Positions 1-10,338 of a stretch of 35,714 bases of DNA are shown here, piece by piece. A program made the translations under genes and the position numbers. The notes under the pieces are model-generated. The model saw nothing but the letters and a program-made list of their open reading frames with translations. It was not told the DNA's origin and did no database searches. Positions within the stretch are counted from its first letter, which is position 1. The number at the start of each line of letters is the position of its first letter. Source of the DNA: Salinivibrio socompensis S35. Lineage in GTDB: Bacteria; Pseudomonadota; Gammaproteobacteria; Enterobacterales; Vibrionaceae. Location: contig NZ_AQOD01000036.1 in assembly GCF_000513715.1 (NCBI RefSeq), positions 6,433 through 42,146 of the forward strand, written 5' to 3'.

Positions 1-20
1 CCGCCAATCGGCGGGTTTTT
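1..20 (+). terminator. Rho-independent terminator of a gene left of the window
   Basis: Five-base arms at 1-5 and 10-14 (ccgcc/ggcgg) close a four-base loop and are followed by g and five t. The left arm begins at the window edge, so the stem may be longer. The T-run lies on the plus strand, so it would end a rightward gene outside the window. It may also serve the convergent maeB gene. Confidence 0.6.
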
Positions 21-71
21 ATTGGTTCAGCATCCTTACTGTCTATTACTTGTGCGTGAGAATACGCCACG

Positions 72-1316
72 CTATAACATATAGTTTTCAGGCATCTTGA
101 TACGGGCAACGCCAGTTTCAACAGCCGCCAGCGCCACCGCGCGTGCCACCTTAGACAATAAACGCGCGTCCATGGGCTTAGGGATGATGTAGTCAGGCCC
201 AAAACTGAGTGATGATAAGCCCGCTGCGTCTAAAACCGATTGGGGCACAGGTTCTTTAGCAAGGCTGCGAATCGCTTCAACGGCCGCAAGCTTCATCGCA
301 TCATTAATTTCACTGGCACGCACATCTAACGCGCCCCGAAAAATAAACGGGAAGCACAAGACATTATTCACCTGGTTAGGATAATCCGAACGTCCCGTCC
401 CTATAATCAGATCACTCCGGACTTGGTGCGCCACCTCTGGGTTAATCTCTGGATCTGGATTTGAGCAAGCAAACACGATAGGTTTATTCGCCATCAGTTT
501 TAATGCCTCAGGCGAGAGCAAATCCGGACCTGACACCCCTACAAACAAGTCCGCGCCTTCAATCACGTCTTCGAGGGTGCGTTTGTCGGTGTTATTGGCA
601 AACAGCTGCTTATACTTGTTAATGTCATCACGACGGGTGTGGATCACGCCTTTGCGATCCAGCATGTAAATCTTTTCGCGCTGTGCGCCACACTTGATCA
701 ATAGCTCCATACAGGCCACCGCAGCGGCGCCCGCCCCCAGACATACAATGGTGGCCTCTCCGATTTTTTTACCTTGCAACTCAAGCGCGTTCAGCATACC
801 AGCGGCAGTTACGATCGCGGTACCATGTTGGTCATCATGGAAAACAGGCACTTCGCAGCGCTCAATCAGCTGCTTTTCAATTTCAAAACAATCTGGGGCT
901 TTAATATCTTCGAGATTAATACCGCCAAAGGTATCCGCAATATTGGCAACGGTATCAACAAACTCATCGATGGTGCGATGTTTGACTTCGATGTCGATCG
1001 AGTCCAAGCCTGCAAAACGCTTGAACAATAACGCTTTACCTTCCATGACGGGCTTTGACGCCATCGGCCCTAAATTCCCTAATCCCAAAATAGCGGTCCC
1101 ATTGGATATCACCGCGACCATATTGCCTTTACCGGTATAGCGATACACCGCATCCGTATCTTGGGCTATTTCACGCACAGGCTCAGCGACCCCTGGGCTG
1201 TAGGCAAGTGCAAGATCCGCCGCTGAATCAGCAGGCTTACTCAGTTCAACGGAGATTTTTCCGGGGGTAGGGTATGCATGATAATCCAGCGCTTGCTGGC
1301 GTTTATCGTCCGACAT
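72..1316 (-). CDS. maeB: NAD(P)-dependent malic enzyme, short single-module form
   Basis: Malic enzyme oxidatively decarboxylates malate to pyruvate and yields NAD(P)H in the cytoplasm. The 414-residue product has the N-terminal malic domain (Tyr-Ser-Pro-Gly-Val-Ala-Glu-Pro near 39-46, Val-Phe-His-Asp-Asp-Gln-His-Gly near 158) and a C-terminal dinucleotide-binding domain (Leu-Gly-Ala-Gly-Ala-Ala-Ala near 193). It lacks the phosphotransacetylase-like extension of the E. coli MaeB protein and so resembles the roughly 420-residue form of vibrios. The ATG is preceded by an AGGA-type ribosome site. The gene stands alone on the minus strand, and its upstream region holds two perfect dyads. The family is certain; cofactor preference (NAD or NADP) cannot be read from the sequence. 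Confidence 0.93.
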   Translation of the reverse strand: MSDDKRQQALDYHAYPTPGKISVELSKPADSAADLALAYSPGVAEPVREIAQDTDAVYRYTGKGNMVAVISNGTAILGLGNLGPMASKPVMEGKALLFKRFAGLDSIDIEVKHRTIDEFVDTVANIADTFGGINLEDIKAPDCFEIEKQLIERCEVPVFHDDQHGTAIVTAAGMLNALELQGKKIGEATIVCLGAGAAAVACMELLIKCGAQREKIYMLDRKGVIHTRRDDINKYKQLFANNTDKRTLEDVIEGADLFVGVSGPDLLSPEALKLMANKPIVFACSNPDPEINPEVAHQVRSDLIIGTGRSDYPNQVNNVLCFPFIFRGALDVRASEINDAMKLAAVEAIRSLAKEPVPQSVLDAAGLSSLSFGPDYIIPKPMDARLLSKVARAVALAAVETGVARIKMPENYML

Positions 1317-1351
1317 GTCGTTTTCCTAGTTATTATCGTGAAGGGATAACC

Positions 1352-1380
1352 AATACCGGTAAGGAAGGATGACCGGTATT
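1352..1380. promoter_or_regulatory. Perfect dyad upstream of maeB (proximal)
   Basis: Nine-base arms aataccggt (1352-1360) and accggtatt (1372-1380) are exact reverse complements separated by 11 bases. The arm centres are 20 bases apart, two helical turns. It lies 36 bases upstream of the maeB ATG and lacks a T-run, so an operator is more likely than a terminator. The binding factor is unknown. Confidence 0.5.
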
Positions 1381-1392
1381 AGCCAGACACTC

Positions 1393-1418
1393 TACAAACC
1401 ACACAGGAAAGGTTTGTA
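1393..1418. promoter_or_regulatory. Perfect dyad upstream of maeB (distal)
   Basis: Eight-base arms tacaaacc (1393-1400) and ggtttgta (1411-1418) are exact reverse complements with a 10-base spacer. It lies 12 bases beyond the proximal dyad but has a different arm sequence. It could be a second operator or a folded leader element. No factor is assigned. Confidence 0.45.
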
Positions 1419-1521
1419 TAAGGGTAAAGATGGTAACGCAGAGGGTAAACGTCCACCAGCCTTAACCACTGATTCAACAGAAAGCTCGGACCGGTTGGGC
1501 GAGAACAGTGACACTAAGATC

Positions 1522-1547
1522 AAAAAAAGGACGCTTACGCGTCCTTT
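1522..1547 (-). terminator. Terminator of rpmE
   Basis: A nine-base stem (1526-1534 with 1539-1547, aaaggacgc/gcgtccttt) closes a four-base loop. Read on the minus strand it is followed by a run of seven T (complement of 1522-1528, partly within the stem). It sits 23 bases past the rpmE stop, the usual place for a Rho-independent terminator. Confidence 0.85.
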
Positions 1548-1570
1548 CTCTGTATTCGGTCTTTAGCGGC

Positions 1571-1786
1571 TTATTTTTTGCTGCTAAGGGCACCGAAACG
1601 TTTCTTAAAGCGGTCAACACGGCCACCAGCATCAAGGATACGCTGCTTACCGGTGTAGAATGGGTGACATTTGTCACACACGTCTAGGTTGATGTTTTTA
1701 CCTAGCGTTGTGCTGAACGAAAATTCGTTACCGCACGAGCATTTTGCTGTGACGGCTTTGTACTCTGGATGGATACCAGCTTTCAT
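1571..1786 (-). CDS. rpmE: 50S ribosomal protein L31, zinc-binding form
   Basis: L31 is a small protein of the large ribosomal subunit at the bridge to the 30S subunit. The 71-residue product matches the usual length and has the zinc-type cysteine set: Cys16 and Cys18, then Cys37 and Cys40. It is therefore the C+ form, not the zinc-free paralogue YkgM. The ATG has a GAGG ribosome site about eight bases upstream. It is divergent from priA, as in E. coli, and has its own terminator. Confidence 0.97.
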   Translation of the reverse strand: MKAGIHPEYKAVTAKCSCGNEFSFSTTLGKNINLDVCDKCHPFYTGKQRILDAGGRVDRFKKRFGALSSKK

Positions 1787-2006
1787 AGGGATAACCTCAT
1801 TTTAAAGGCCGTGTCGCTCTCCCGATCCTAAGCCGGGCACCACACGTCGTTAACAAATATTTTCTAAGGCGCGCAATTCTAATCAAGCCCCTCCGGTTTC
1901 GCAACTTTTTTGTGCAACCACCACGCCACGTCACCGTACAACAAGGCTTTGCCAACCCAAGGTGAACCGTTACACTGAGCTTCCTTCTAGTCAATAAGAT
2001 GTTGTG

Positions 2007-4206
<2,200 letters not shown>

Positions 4207-4381
4207 CATTCCCTTGCAGTAAAGCGACATAGATCACGCTTTCATTGCAATAAGTGTTAGCTTGTCCGTGTTTAAATTGGACAAGGCTAGGTAAAATAAA
4301 GCCGCAATTGGCTAAGAAAACAGGTCAGATGAGCTAATAACTGTTTGATCTCACAATACAGATAACAAGAGGACTGTCATT

Positions 4382-5386
4382 ATGGCGACAATGAAGGACG
4401 TTGCCCACATTGCCGGTGTATCCACAGCAACGGTATCGCGCGCACTGATGAACCCAGAAAAGGTATCAGCCTCCACGCGTAAAAAAGTTGAGCATGCTGT
4501 GGTTGAAGCCGGTTATTCCCCCAATTCACTCGCACGGAACTTGCGCCGCAACGAATCAAAAACCATCGTCGCTATCGTACCGGATATTTGTGATCCTTAC
4601 TTCAGTGAGATCATTCGCGGCATTGAAGAAGCCGCAATGGAACATGGCTACCTGGTTTTACTTGGTGACAGTGCCCAGCAACACCACCGCGAAAATTCAT
4701 TCGTTAATTTGGTCTTTACCAAACAAGCGGATGGCATGTTGCTGCTTGGCTCTGATGTCCCTTTTGATGTCAGCAAGCCTGAGCAAAAAAACTTGCCCCC
4801 CCTGGTCATGGCCTGTGAATATGCGCCAGACTTGGAGTTACCAACTGTTCATATCGATAACCTCACCGCCGCCTTTGAGGCCGTTAATTACCTGACACAA
4901 GTCGGTCATACCCGAATCGCTAACATTACCGGTGTACCGGAGACGGCATTAACGCAGTTCCGCTCACAAGGCTATCAGCAAGCGTTACATCGGTCGGGGA
5001 TCACCATCAACCCTGCTTATAGCGTCGTTGGTGACTTTAGTTTTGCGTCCGGTGCCCGCGCCATGACTCATTTGCTTTCACTGCCTGAGCCACCGACTGC
5101 GGTATTCTGTCATTGCGATGTGATGGCCGTCGGAGCGATGCAACAAGCGAAACGTTTGGGGATGCGAGTGCCGCAAGACATCTCGATGGTAGGCTTTGAC
5201 GATATCCAGTTTGCTGAATATTGCGATCCCCCCCTCACGACCGTATCACAACCTCGCTACGACATTGGTCGCCAAGCGATGTTAATGTTACTGAACACCT
5301 TACAAGGACGAGAAGTGAATCCCGGATCGCGACTTTTGGACGCCAAGCTGGTGATCCGTGAGAGCGTCGCCCCACCGTCTCGGTAG
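4382..5386 (+). CDS. cytR: LacI-family regulator CytR
   Basis: CytR represses nucleoside uptake and catabolism genes together with CRP, and cytidine relieves repression. The 334-residue product has an N-terminal LacI helix-turn-helix (Met-Lys-Asp-Val-Ala-His-Ile-Ala-Gly-Val-Ser-Thr-Ala-Thr-Val-Ser-Arg, residues 4-20), the hinge helix near 45-60, and a periplasmic-binding-protein-like sensor domain with the VGFDDI motif near 270. The length is close to E. coli CytR (341). An AGAGGA ribosome site precedes the ATG. Its place between priA and ftsN is conserved in enterics and vibrios. Specificity for CytR over other LacI members rests on similarity plus this context. Confidence 0.9.
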   Translation: MATMKDVAHIAGVSTATVSRALMNPEKVSASTRKKVEHAVVEAGYSPNSLARNLRRNESKTIVAIVPDICDPYFSEIIRGIEEAAMEHGYLVLLGDSAQQHHRENSFVNLVFTKQADGMLLLGSDVPFDVSKPEQKNLPPLVMACEYAPDLELPTVHIDNLTAAFEAVNYLTQVGHTRIANITGVPETALTQFRSQGYQQALHRSGITINPAYSVVGDFSFASGARAMTHLLSLPEPPTAVFCHCDVMAVGAMQQAKRLGMRVPQDISMVGFDDIQFAEYCDPPLTTVSQPRYDIGRQAMLMLLNTLQGREVNPGSRLLDAKLVIRESVAPPSR

Positions 5387-5407
5387 TAAGACTAGTCAGC
5401 ACAGGCT

Positions 5408-5446
5408 GAAGCCAGTAATATAAGCCTTTTACTGGCTTCTTAATTT
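5408..5446 (+). terminator. Hairpin after cytR, close to the ftsN start
   Basis: An 11-base perfect stem (5408-5418 with 5429-5439, gaagccagtaa/ttactggcttc) closes a ten-base loop and is followed by ttaattt. The T-run is weak. The hairpin ends only 18 bases before the ftsN GTG, leaving no room for a separate ftsN promoter downstream of it. It may be a leaky terminator or an RNA element in the ftsN leader. Confidence 0.55.
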
Positions 5447-5457
5447 GATTATTTGCT

Positions 5458-6015
5458 GTGGCAACTCGTGATTACGTCAAACGTGGCAAAGCGCCGCGTA
5501 AAAAAAATACCCGCCGCCAACCGACAAAGACGCGCGCTGGCTTCCCGTTTAAATGGGCCCTTCTCGCTGCAATCTTAGTTGGCGCGTTTGCTTATGGCCT
5601 GTATTGGTTGAGCAAAACCGATGCACCAGCACCGCCCTTCTCCCCCTGCAACTCGCGATCAGCCAGCCACACAAAGCCAGGGGGAAAGCCTCCCGAAAAA
5701 GCCGGAAGAAAAGTGGCGCTATATCGAAGAGCTGGAAGGCAAAGAAGTGGAAGTAAAAGCCAAAGCGCTGCCACAATCTACCCGTCCTTACCTCATGCAA
5801 TGCGGTGCTTACCGTAGCCAAGGGCAGGCCAATGAACGTAAAGCCATCATTGCGTTTCAGGCTTAGAAAGCCAAATCAAAGTAAGCCCTGGCGAGAAAGG
5901 CACCTGGTATCGTGTTGTGCTCGGTCCGTACCCTCGCAAACGGCAAGCAGAGAAAGATCGCAATATGCTGCGCCGTGCCGGCGTCGAACCTTGTGCCATC
6001 TGGTATTGGGAATAG
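5458..6015 (+). CDS. ftsN: Cell division protein FtsN (two one-base frameshifts in this sequence)
   Basis: FtsN is a bitopic inner-membrane protein that triggers septal peptidoglycan synthesis. The GTG start gives ATRDYVKRG, like E. coli AQRDYVRR, a basic cytoplasmic tail and one membrane helix near residues 31-50. The frame then slips twice. There is an extra base within 5635-5646; the new frame gives KPEEKWRYIEELE, the periplasmic helix conserved in FtsN. A base is then missing at the gg of 5860-5861; restoring it continues the SPOR domain through GTWYRVVLGPYP to the TAG at 6013-6015. The corrected protein is 185 residues, much shorter than E. coli (319) because the Gln-rich linker is nearly absent, which I believe is usual in vibrios. 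No clear ribosome site precedes the GTG. Confidence 0.88.
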
Positions 6016-6054
6016 TCAGCGGGGAGACAGGATCAAGGGGTCAATTTATTAAAC

Positions 6055-6073
6055 GAGGCGATTTGTTCGCCTC
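6055..6073 (+). other. Hairpin between ftsN and hslV
   Basis: Seven-base arms gaggcga (6055-6061) and tcgcctc (6067-6073) close a five-base loop. No T-run follows, so a Rho-independent terminator is not supported. It lies upstream of the proposed heat-shock promoter and would be at the 3' end of ftsN mRNA. Confidence 0.45.
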
Positions 6074-6099
6074 ACCGCCAAGTGAAATTCCTCCCACCC

Positions 6100-6129
6100 C
6101 TTGAAAAGTCAGCGTCAAAACCCAACCAT
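6100..6129 (+). promoter_or_regulatory. Sigma-32 heat-shock promoter of hslVU
   Basis: A -35 element cttgaaa (6100-6106) matches the sigma-32 consensus exactly. It is followed, after 14 bases, by cccaaccat (from 6121), a fair match to the -10 consensus CCCCATNT. Transcription would start near 6136, about 43 bases before the hslV GTG. hslVU is a classical heat-shock operon, so site and function agree. Confidence 0.75.
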
Positions 6130-6178
6130 TTACACTAATCACCCATCTGGTGTACCAGACACAAACAAAGAGGTTCCC

Positions 6179-6715
6179 GTGACTACAATCGTCTCCGTCC
6201 GTCGCGAAGGTAAAGTGGTTATTGCTGGCGATGGTCAAGTATCGCTCGGCAATACCGTGATGAAAGGCAATGCTCGAAAAGTTCGTCGCTTATATAACGG
6301 CCAAGTATTAGCCGGTTTTGCTGGCGGTACCGCGGATGCCTTTACCTTATTTGAGCGCTTTGAGCGTAAGCTTGAGCTCCACCAAGGGCACCTAACCAAA
6401 GCCGCGGTTGAGCTTGCCAAAGAATGGCGAACCGATCGCGCACTGCGTCGCCTCGAAGCCTTACTGGCCGTCGCCGATGAAACCGCGTCCTTAATCATTA
6501 CCGGTAATGGTGATGTGGTTGAGCCAGAGAACGACCTGATCGCCATTGGCTCAGGCGGAAACTATGCGCAAGCCGCTGCCATTGCCATGCTAGAAAACAC
6601 CGAGTTAGACGCCCGCGAGATTGCAGAGAAAGCGCTAACCATCGCCGGTGATATATGTGTGTTTACAAACCAACAACACACGGTTGAAGAACTCGAGAGT
6701 AATAAACAGGATTAG
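6179..6715 (+). CDS. hslV: ATP-dependent protease HslVU, peptidase subunit HslV (ClpQ)
   Basis: HslV forms a proteasome-like double hexamer that degrades regulators and misfolded proteins delivered by HslU. The GTG at 6179 is chosen because the next residues are TTIVSVRR, placing the catalytic Thr directly after the initiator, and because an agagg ribosome site lies just upstream. A longer frame from 6101 would overlap the promoter. The 178-residue product is close to E. coli HslV (176) and is nearly colinear with it ([29 protein letters not shown]). hslU follows after two bases, so the two are translated from one message. Confidence 0.96.
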   Translation: MTTIVSVRREGKVVIAGDGQVSLGNTVMKGNARKVRRLYNGQVLAGFAGGTADAFTLFERFERKLELHQGHLTKAAVELAKEWRTDRALRRLEALLAVADETASLIITGNGDVVEPENDLIAIGSGGNYAQAAAIAMLENTELDAREIAEKALTIAGDICVFTNQQHTVEELESNKQD

Positions 6716-6717
6716 TG

Positions 6718-8050
6718 ATGTCTGAAATGACTCCACGCGAAATAGTGCACGAACTTGATCGCCATATTATCGGTCAAGACAATGCCAAACGTGCGGTGGC
6801 GATCGCACTGCGAAACCGCTGGCGCCGTATGCAACTGCCAGAAGACTTGCGTGCGGAAGTGACCCCGAAAAACATCTTGATGATCGGTCCTACCGGTGTG
6901 GGTAAAACCGAAATTGCGCGTCGTCTCGCACGGTTAGCCAATGCACCTTTTATCAAGGTAGAAGCGACCAAGTTCACCGAGGTGGGCTATGTGGGGAAAG
7001 AAGTCGAAACCATTATTCGCGATCTCGCGGATGTGGCAATGAACCTGACCCAGCAGCAGGCGATGGAAAAGGTCAAATTCCACGCGGAAGAGCAAGCAGA
7101 AGACCGGATTCTCGATATCTTATTGCCACCAGCGCGTGATGCATGGGGTCAAAACGAAGAGAGCCAAGAAGATTCGTCAACGCGCCAAAGCTTCCGTAAA
7201 AAATTACGCGAAGGGAAACTTGACGATAAAGAAGTAGAAGTCGATGTGGCTGCACCGCAAATGGGTGTGGAAATCATGTCACCTCCAGGCATGGAAGAAA
7301 TGACCAACCAGCTGCAAGGGATGTTCCAAAACCTTGCCGGCAACAGCACCAAAAAGCGTAAGATGAAAATCAAAGACGCAATGAAGGCGCTGACCGAAGA
7401 AGAGGCCGCCAAGCTGGTCAACCAAGAAGAAATCAAAGAGCAAGCCATTCACATGGTAGAGAACAACGGCATTGTGTTCGTGGATGAGATTGATAAAATC
7501 TGTAAATCCGGCAACACCAGTGGTGGCGATGTGTCCCGTGAAGGGGTACAGCGTGATCTCTTACCGTTAGTTGAAGGCAGTACGGTCTCAACCAAGCATG
7601 GCATGATCAACACCGATCATATCCTGTTTATCGCTTCCGGTGCCTTCCAGGTATCACGTCCATCTGACCTGATCCCAGAGCTACAAGGCCGTCTGCCAAT
7701 CCGCGTCGAACTGGAAGCGCTCTCAACCAATGACTTCAAGCGGATCCTCACCGAACCTAACGCCTCACTGACCCAACAATACTCGGCGCTACTCAAAACC
7801 GAGGAGATTGACTTGAGCTTTGAGCAAAGCGGTATTGATGAGCTCGCTTCCGCGGCGTGGCGGGTCAATGAGAAAACCGAAAACATCGGCGCGCGTCGTC
7901 TCCATACCTTGATGGAGCGATTGATGGAAGATGTCTCATACGAAGCCAGAGAACGTGCCGGTCAACAGGTCGTGGTTGACGCGGAATACGTCCGTAGCCA
8001 CCTACGAAGAGCTGGTGGATGACGAAGACTTAAGCCGCTTTATTCTGTAA
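6718..8050 (+). CDS. hslU: HslU ATPase (ClpY), unfoldase of HslVU (one-base frameshift near the end)
   Basis: HslU is the AAA+ hexamer that unfolds substrates and threads them into HslV. ATG 6718 gives [24 protein letters not shown] as in E. coli. Walker A (Gly-Pro-Thr-Gly-Val-Gly-Lys-Thr) is near residue 60, the intermediate I domain spans about 110-240, and Walker B (VDEIDKI) is near 255. As written, the frame ends early at 8022 with a nonsense tail. Removing one base at about 8003-8005 restores the C-terminus [14 protein letters not shown], stop at 8050, and exactly 443 residues as in E. coli. That C-terminal tail inserts into HslV to activate it, so the shift would disable the complex if real. 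A consensus error is more likely. Confidence 0.95.
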
Positions 8051-8073
8051 CCACTGCGTTAATATCGAATTCA

Positions 8074-8097
8074 GGGCAGCAAACGCTGCCCTTTTTT
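8074..8097 (+). terminator. Terminator of the hslVU operon
   Basis: A seven-base GC-rich stem (gggcagc 8074-8080, gctgccc 8085-8091) closes an aaac loop and is followed by six t (8092-8097). It lies 23 bases past the restored hslU stop. Confidence 0.9.
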
Positions 8098-8210
8098 GCA
8101 TCAAAACTTGAGCTGGCGCAATAGGACGCCGGATTTCGACCGCAAGCTCGTTACTCCTTATGCCGCTTACGCGATAATAGCGATATCGTTTTTTCGTCTC
8201 GAGGATCGCT

Positions 8211-9116
8211 ATGCTGCACCCTACTCTTGCTATTTGGCTTGATGCTGCGCGACCCAAAACCCTGCCTTTGGCCGTGACATCTATTCTATCGGGAAGTGCC
8301 GTCGCTGCCACGCAAGGAAGCCTCTCTTGGTCCATCAGTGTGATGGCGCTGATCACCGCCTTGTTCTTACAAATCCTCTCTAATCTTGCCAATGACTACG
8401 GGGATGCGATAAAAGGCACGGACAACATGACCCGATTAGGTCCGATGCGCGCGATTCAATCGGGTAAAGTGAGCCTCACCACCATGCGTCGGGCCCTGAT
8501 ATTCAATGTTGCTTTAACGGTCTTAAGTGGCGGCGGACTGATCGCAATCGCCTGCCAACAGCCCACCGATATTATTAGTTTTTTATTGCTCGGATTAATG
8601 GCAATCGTCGCCTCCATCACTTACACCGTCGGTAACAAACCTTATGGATATCGAGGGCTCGGTGATTTATCTGTTCTCATGTTTTTTGGTTGGCTAGGCG
8701 TCGCAGGCACCTACTATTTACAAGTTGGACAGATCGACTCACTGGTCATTTTGCCCGCTACGGCATGCGGATTACTGGCTGTCGGCGTACTAAACATCAA
8801 TAACTTACGTGATATTGACAACGATCGAGCTTGTGGCAAACACACACTGGTGGTGCGCCTGGGGCCCGAACGAGGCCGGCAATATCATGTCATCCTGCTT
8901 GCCGGTGCGATTGTGTGTTACTCACTATTCGCGGCGTTAACCTTACAGGCCTGGTTAGGATGGCTATTTTTGGCGAGTGTTCCTCTATTAGTACGCCATG
9001 GACGTGAAGTGTATCAAACGGCCAATGCGACCGCGCTTCGTCCCATGATGGGAAGCATGGTGCGCTGCGCCTTGGTAACCAATGGGCTATTTATGACTGG
9101 AATGCTGTTAGTCTAA
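8211..9116 (+). CDS. menA: 1,4-dihydroxy-2-naphthoate polyprenyltransferase
   Basis: MenA attaches the octaprenyl chain to 1,4-dihydroxy-2-naphthoate in the inner membrane, giving demethylmenaquinone for anaerobic respiration. The 301-residue, multi-helix protein has the two Asp-rich UbiA-family motifs: NDYGDAIKGTD near 63 and NNLRDIDNDR near 197. It aligns along its length with E. coli MenA (308). ATG 8211 has a GAGG ribosome site. It sits between hslVU and rraA, as in E. coli, downstream of the hslVU terminator, so it has its own promoter. Confidence 0.95.
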   Translation: MLHPTLAIWLDAARPKTLPLAVTSILSGSAVAATQGSLSWSISVMALITALFLQILSNLANDYGDAIKGTDNMTRLGPMRAIQSGKVSLTTMRRALIFNVALTVLSGGGLIAIACQQPTDIISFLLLGLMAIVASITYTVGNKPYGYRGLGDLSVLMFFGWLGVAGTYYLQVGQIDSLVILPATACGLLAVGVLNINNLRDIDNDRACGKHTLVVRLGPERGRQYHVILLAGAIVCYSLFAALTLQAWLGWLFLASVPLLVRHGREVYQTANATALRPMMGSMVRCALVTNGLFMTGMLLV

Positions 9117-9235
9117 TAAAGACACAGATTAGCCGCTTTGTCATTGCAAACCCTTATTGCCCCGTTATACTTGGACTTGCCATGTTGGCAGCGTAAGCTT
9201 GTCAGCCTTTTTCTGCCTCAACAAGAAGTTAGACT

Positions 9236-9757
9236 ATGGAATACAATACCTCGGAACTATGCGACATGTACCTCGACCAAGTGGATGTCGTGGAGCCAAT
9301 GTTTAGCTCTTATGGGGGCCGCAACTCGTTTGGTGGCCAAATTACCACAGTAAAATGCTTCGAAGATACAGGCTTAATTCGAGAGATGGCCGAGCAAGAC
9401 GGCGAACAGCGGGTTATGTTGATCGATGGCGGTGGCTCGTTACGCCGAGCCTTGATTGATGGCGAGATTGCACAGCTCGCAGCAGATAACGACTGGGCTG
9501 GCATCATTGTTTATGGCTGTGTGCGTGACGTCGATACCATTGATGAAATTGATATTGGTATCCAAGCGCTAGCGTCTATTCCTGTGGGTGCTGATGAGCA
9601 AGGCACCGGAGAAACCGACGTTCCCGTCAACTTTGGTGGTGTCACCTTCTTGCCTGATGACCATGTCTATGCCGATACCACAGGCGTTATTTTATCGCCG
9701 GATCCGCTTAGCATCACCGAGGTCGACGAAGAAGACGATGACCTCGACGAGGATTAA
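9236..9757 (+). CDS. rraA: Ribonuclease E activity regulator RraA
   Basis: RraA is a trimeric protein that binds RNase E and its scaffold partners and lowers mRNA decay. It has the methyltransferase-like RraA fold but no methyltransferase activity. The start [23 protein letters not shown] matches E. coli (MKYDTSELCDIY), and the ring-forming core [26 protein letters not shown] and [20 protein letters not shown] are clear. The product is 173 residues against 161 in E. coli. The extra residues are a strongly acidic tail (Glu/Asp in 10 of the last 12). A bidirectional terminator follows 19 bases after the stop. Confidence 0.96.
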   Translation: MEYNTSELCDMYLDQVDVVEPMFSSYGGRNSFGGQITTVKCFEDTGLIREMAEQDGEQRVMLIDGGGSLRRALIDGEIAQLAADNDWAGIIVYGCVRDVDTIDEIDIGIQALASIPVGADEQGTGETDVPVNFGGVTFLPDDHVYADTTGVILSPDPLSITEVDEEDDDLDED

Positions 9758-9776
9758 TGACGCACGCTGACCAATG

Positions 9777-9804
9777 AAAAACAGAGCCCATCGGCTCTGT
9801 TTTT
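9777..9804. terminator. Bidirectional terminator between rraA and zapB
   Basis: The core stem acagagcc/ggctctgt (9781-9788, 9793-9800) closes a catc loop. Flanking aaaa (9777-9780) and tttt (9801-9804) extend the pairing and give U-tracts in both directions. It serves the convergent genes rraA and zapB. Confidence 0.9.
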
Positions 9805-9807
9805 GGT

Positions 9808-10050
9808 TTATTCAACGCTCTCAATCTTACCCAGCAAGCTGCGAATGCGATTCTGCCAGGCTTCTTGCTCTTCTTTTAGCTTGGCGTTTTCTTGTGCCAA
9901 TTGCTCACGGCTTTCTTTTTCCGCCACGGCGTCTTGCTCCAGCGACCCGTTCTTCTCTTTGAGCTCTTCGAGTTCCATTTGTAGCAGCGAAATGGTATCC
10001 ACCGCCATTTGTACTTTAGCTTCGAGTTGTTCTAATACTTCCAATGACAT
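9808..10050 (-). CDS. zapB: Cell division protein ZapB
   Basis: ZapB is an antiparallel coiled-coil protein that joins the Z-ring through ZapA and links it to the MatP-bound terminus. The ATG at 10050 gives [19 protein letters not shown], as in E. coli ([21 protein letters not shown]), with an aaggtgg ribosome site. A GTG nine bases upstream (10059) is an alternative start. The 80-residue product is almost entirely heptad-repeat coiled coil rich in Glu, Leu, Lys and Gln. It is transcribed alone, opposite to rraA and divergent from glpX, a conserved arrangement. Confidence 0.93.
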   Translation of the reverse strand: MSLEVLEQLEAKVQMAVDTISLLQMELEELKEKNGSLEQDAVAEKESREQLAQENAKLKEEQEAWQNRIRSLLGKIESVE

Positions 10051-10338
10051 CAAGGCCACCTTATTTCTGACGATTGATCCCGTTACTGCCCATCAGGCAG
10101 CAACCCGTGCAACAGGTGTGCACCCCGACTTTATTGTACTCAGGTGATATCAGACTGCCACTATTCTCACTACCTGTTCATGGACAAGTGCGCAAAAATG
10201 CAGCGACTTCGCCAACTATCACACGGCGATGAAAAAAATCACCCTCGCGACCGTCACGCAAACGTTTTCTATTTCTGATAAACTGCGCGAAAATTAGGCT
10301 GACGCCTGTCTTAATATGGCTGACATTCTGGAGTACTC

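Noticed and set aside
694-1140. Long plus-strand open frame opposite maeB (148 codons)
   Set aside because: It lies fully within the certain malic enzyme gene, has Ser/Pro-rich antisense composition, and shows no family motif.
1424-1449. Possible CpxR sites (gtaaa, gtaac, gtaaa) upstream of maeB
   Set aside because: Spacings of four and seven bases do not fit the box, and one half-site has a mismatch.
8030-8392. Minus-strand frame of 120 codons across the hslU terminator and the menA start
   Set aside because: It overlaps the terminator hairpin and the start of menA, and no ribosome site or family similarity is apparent.
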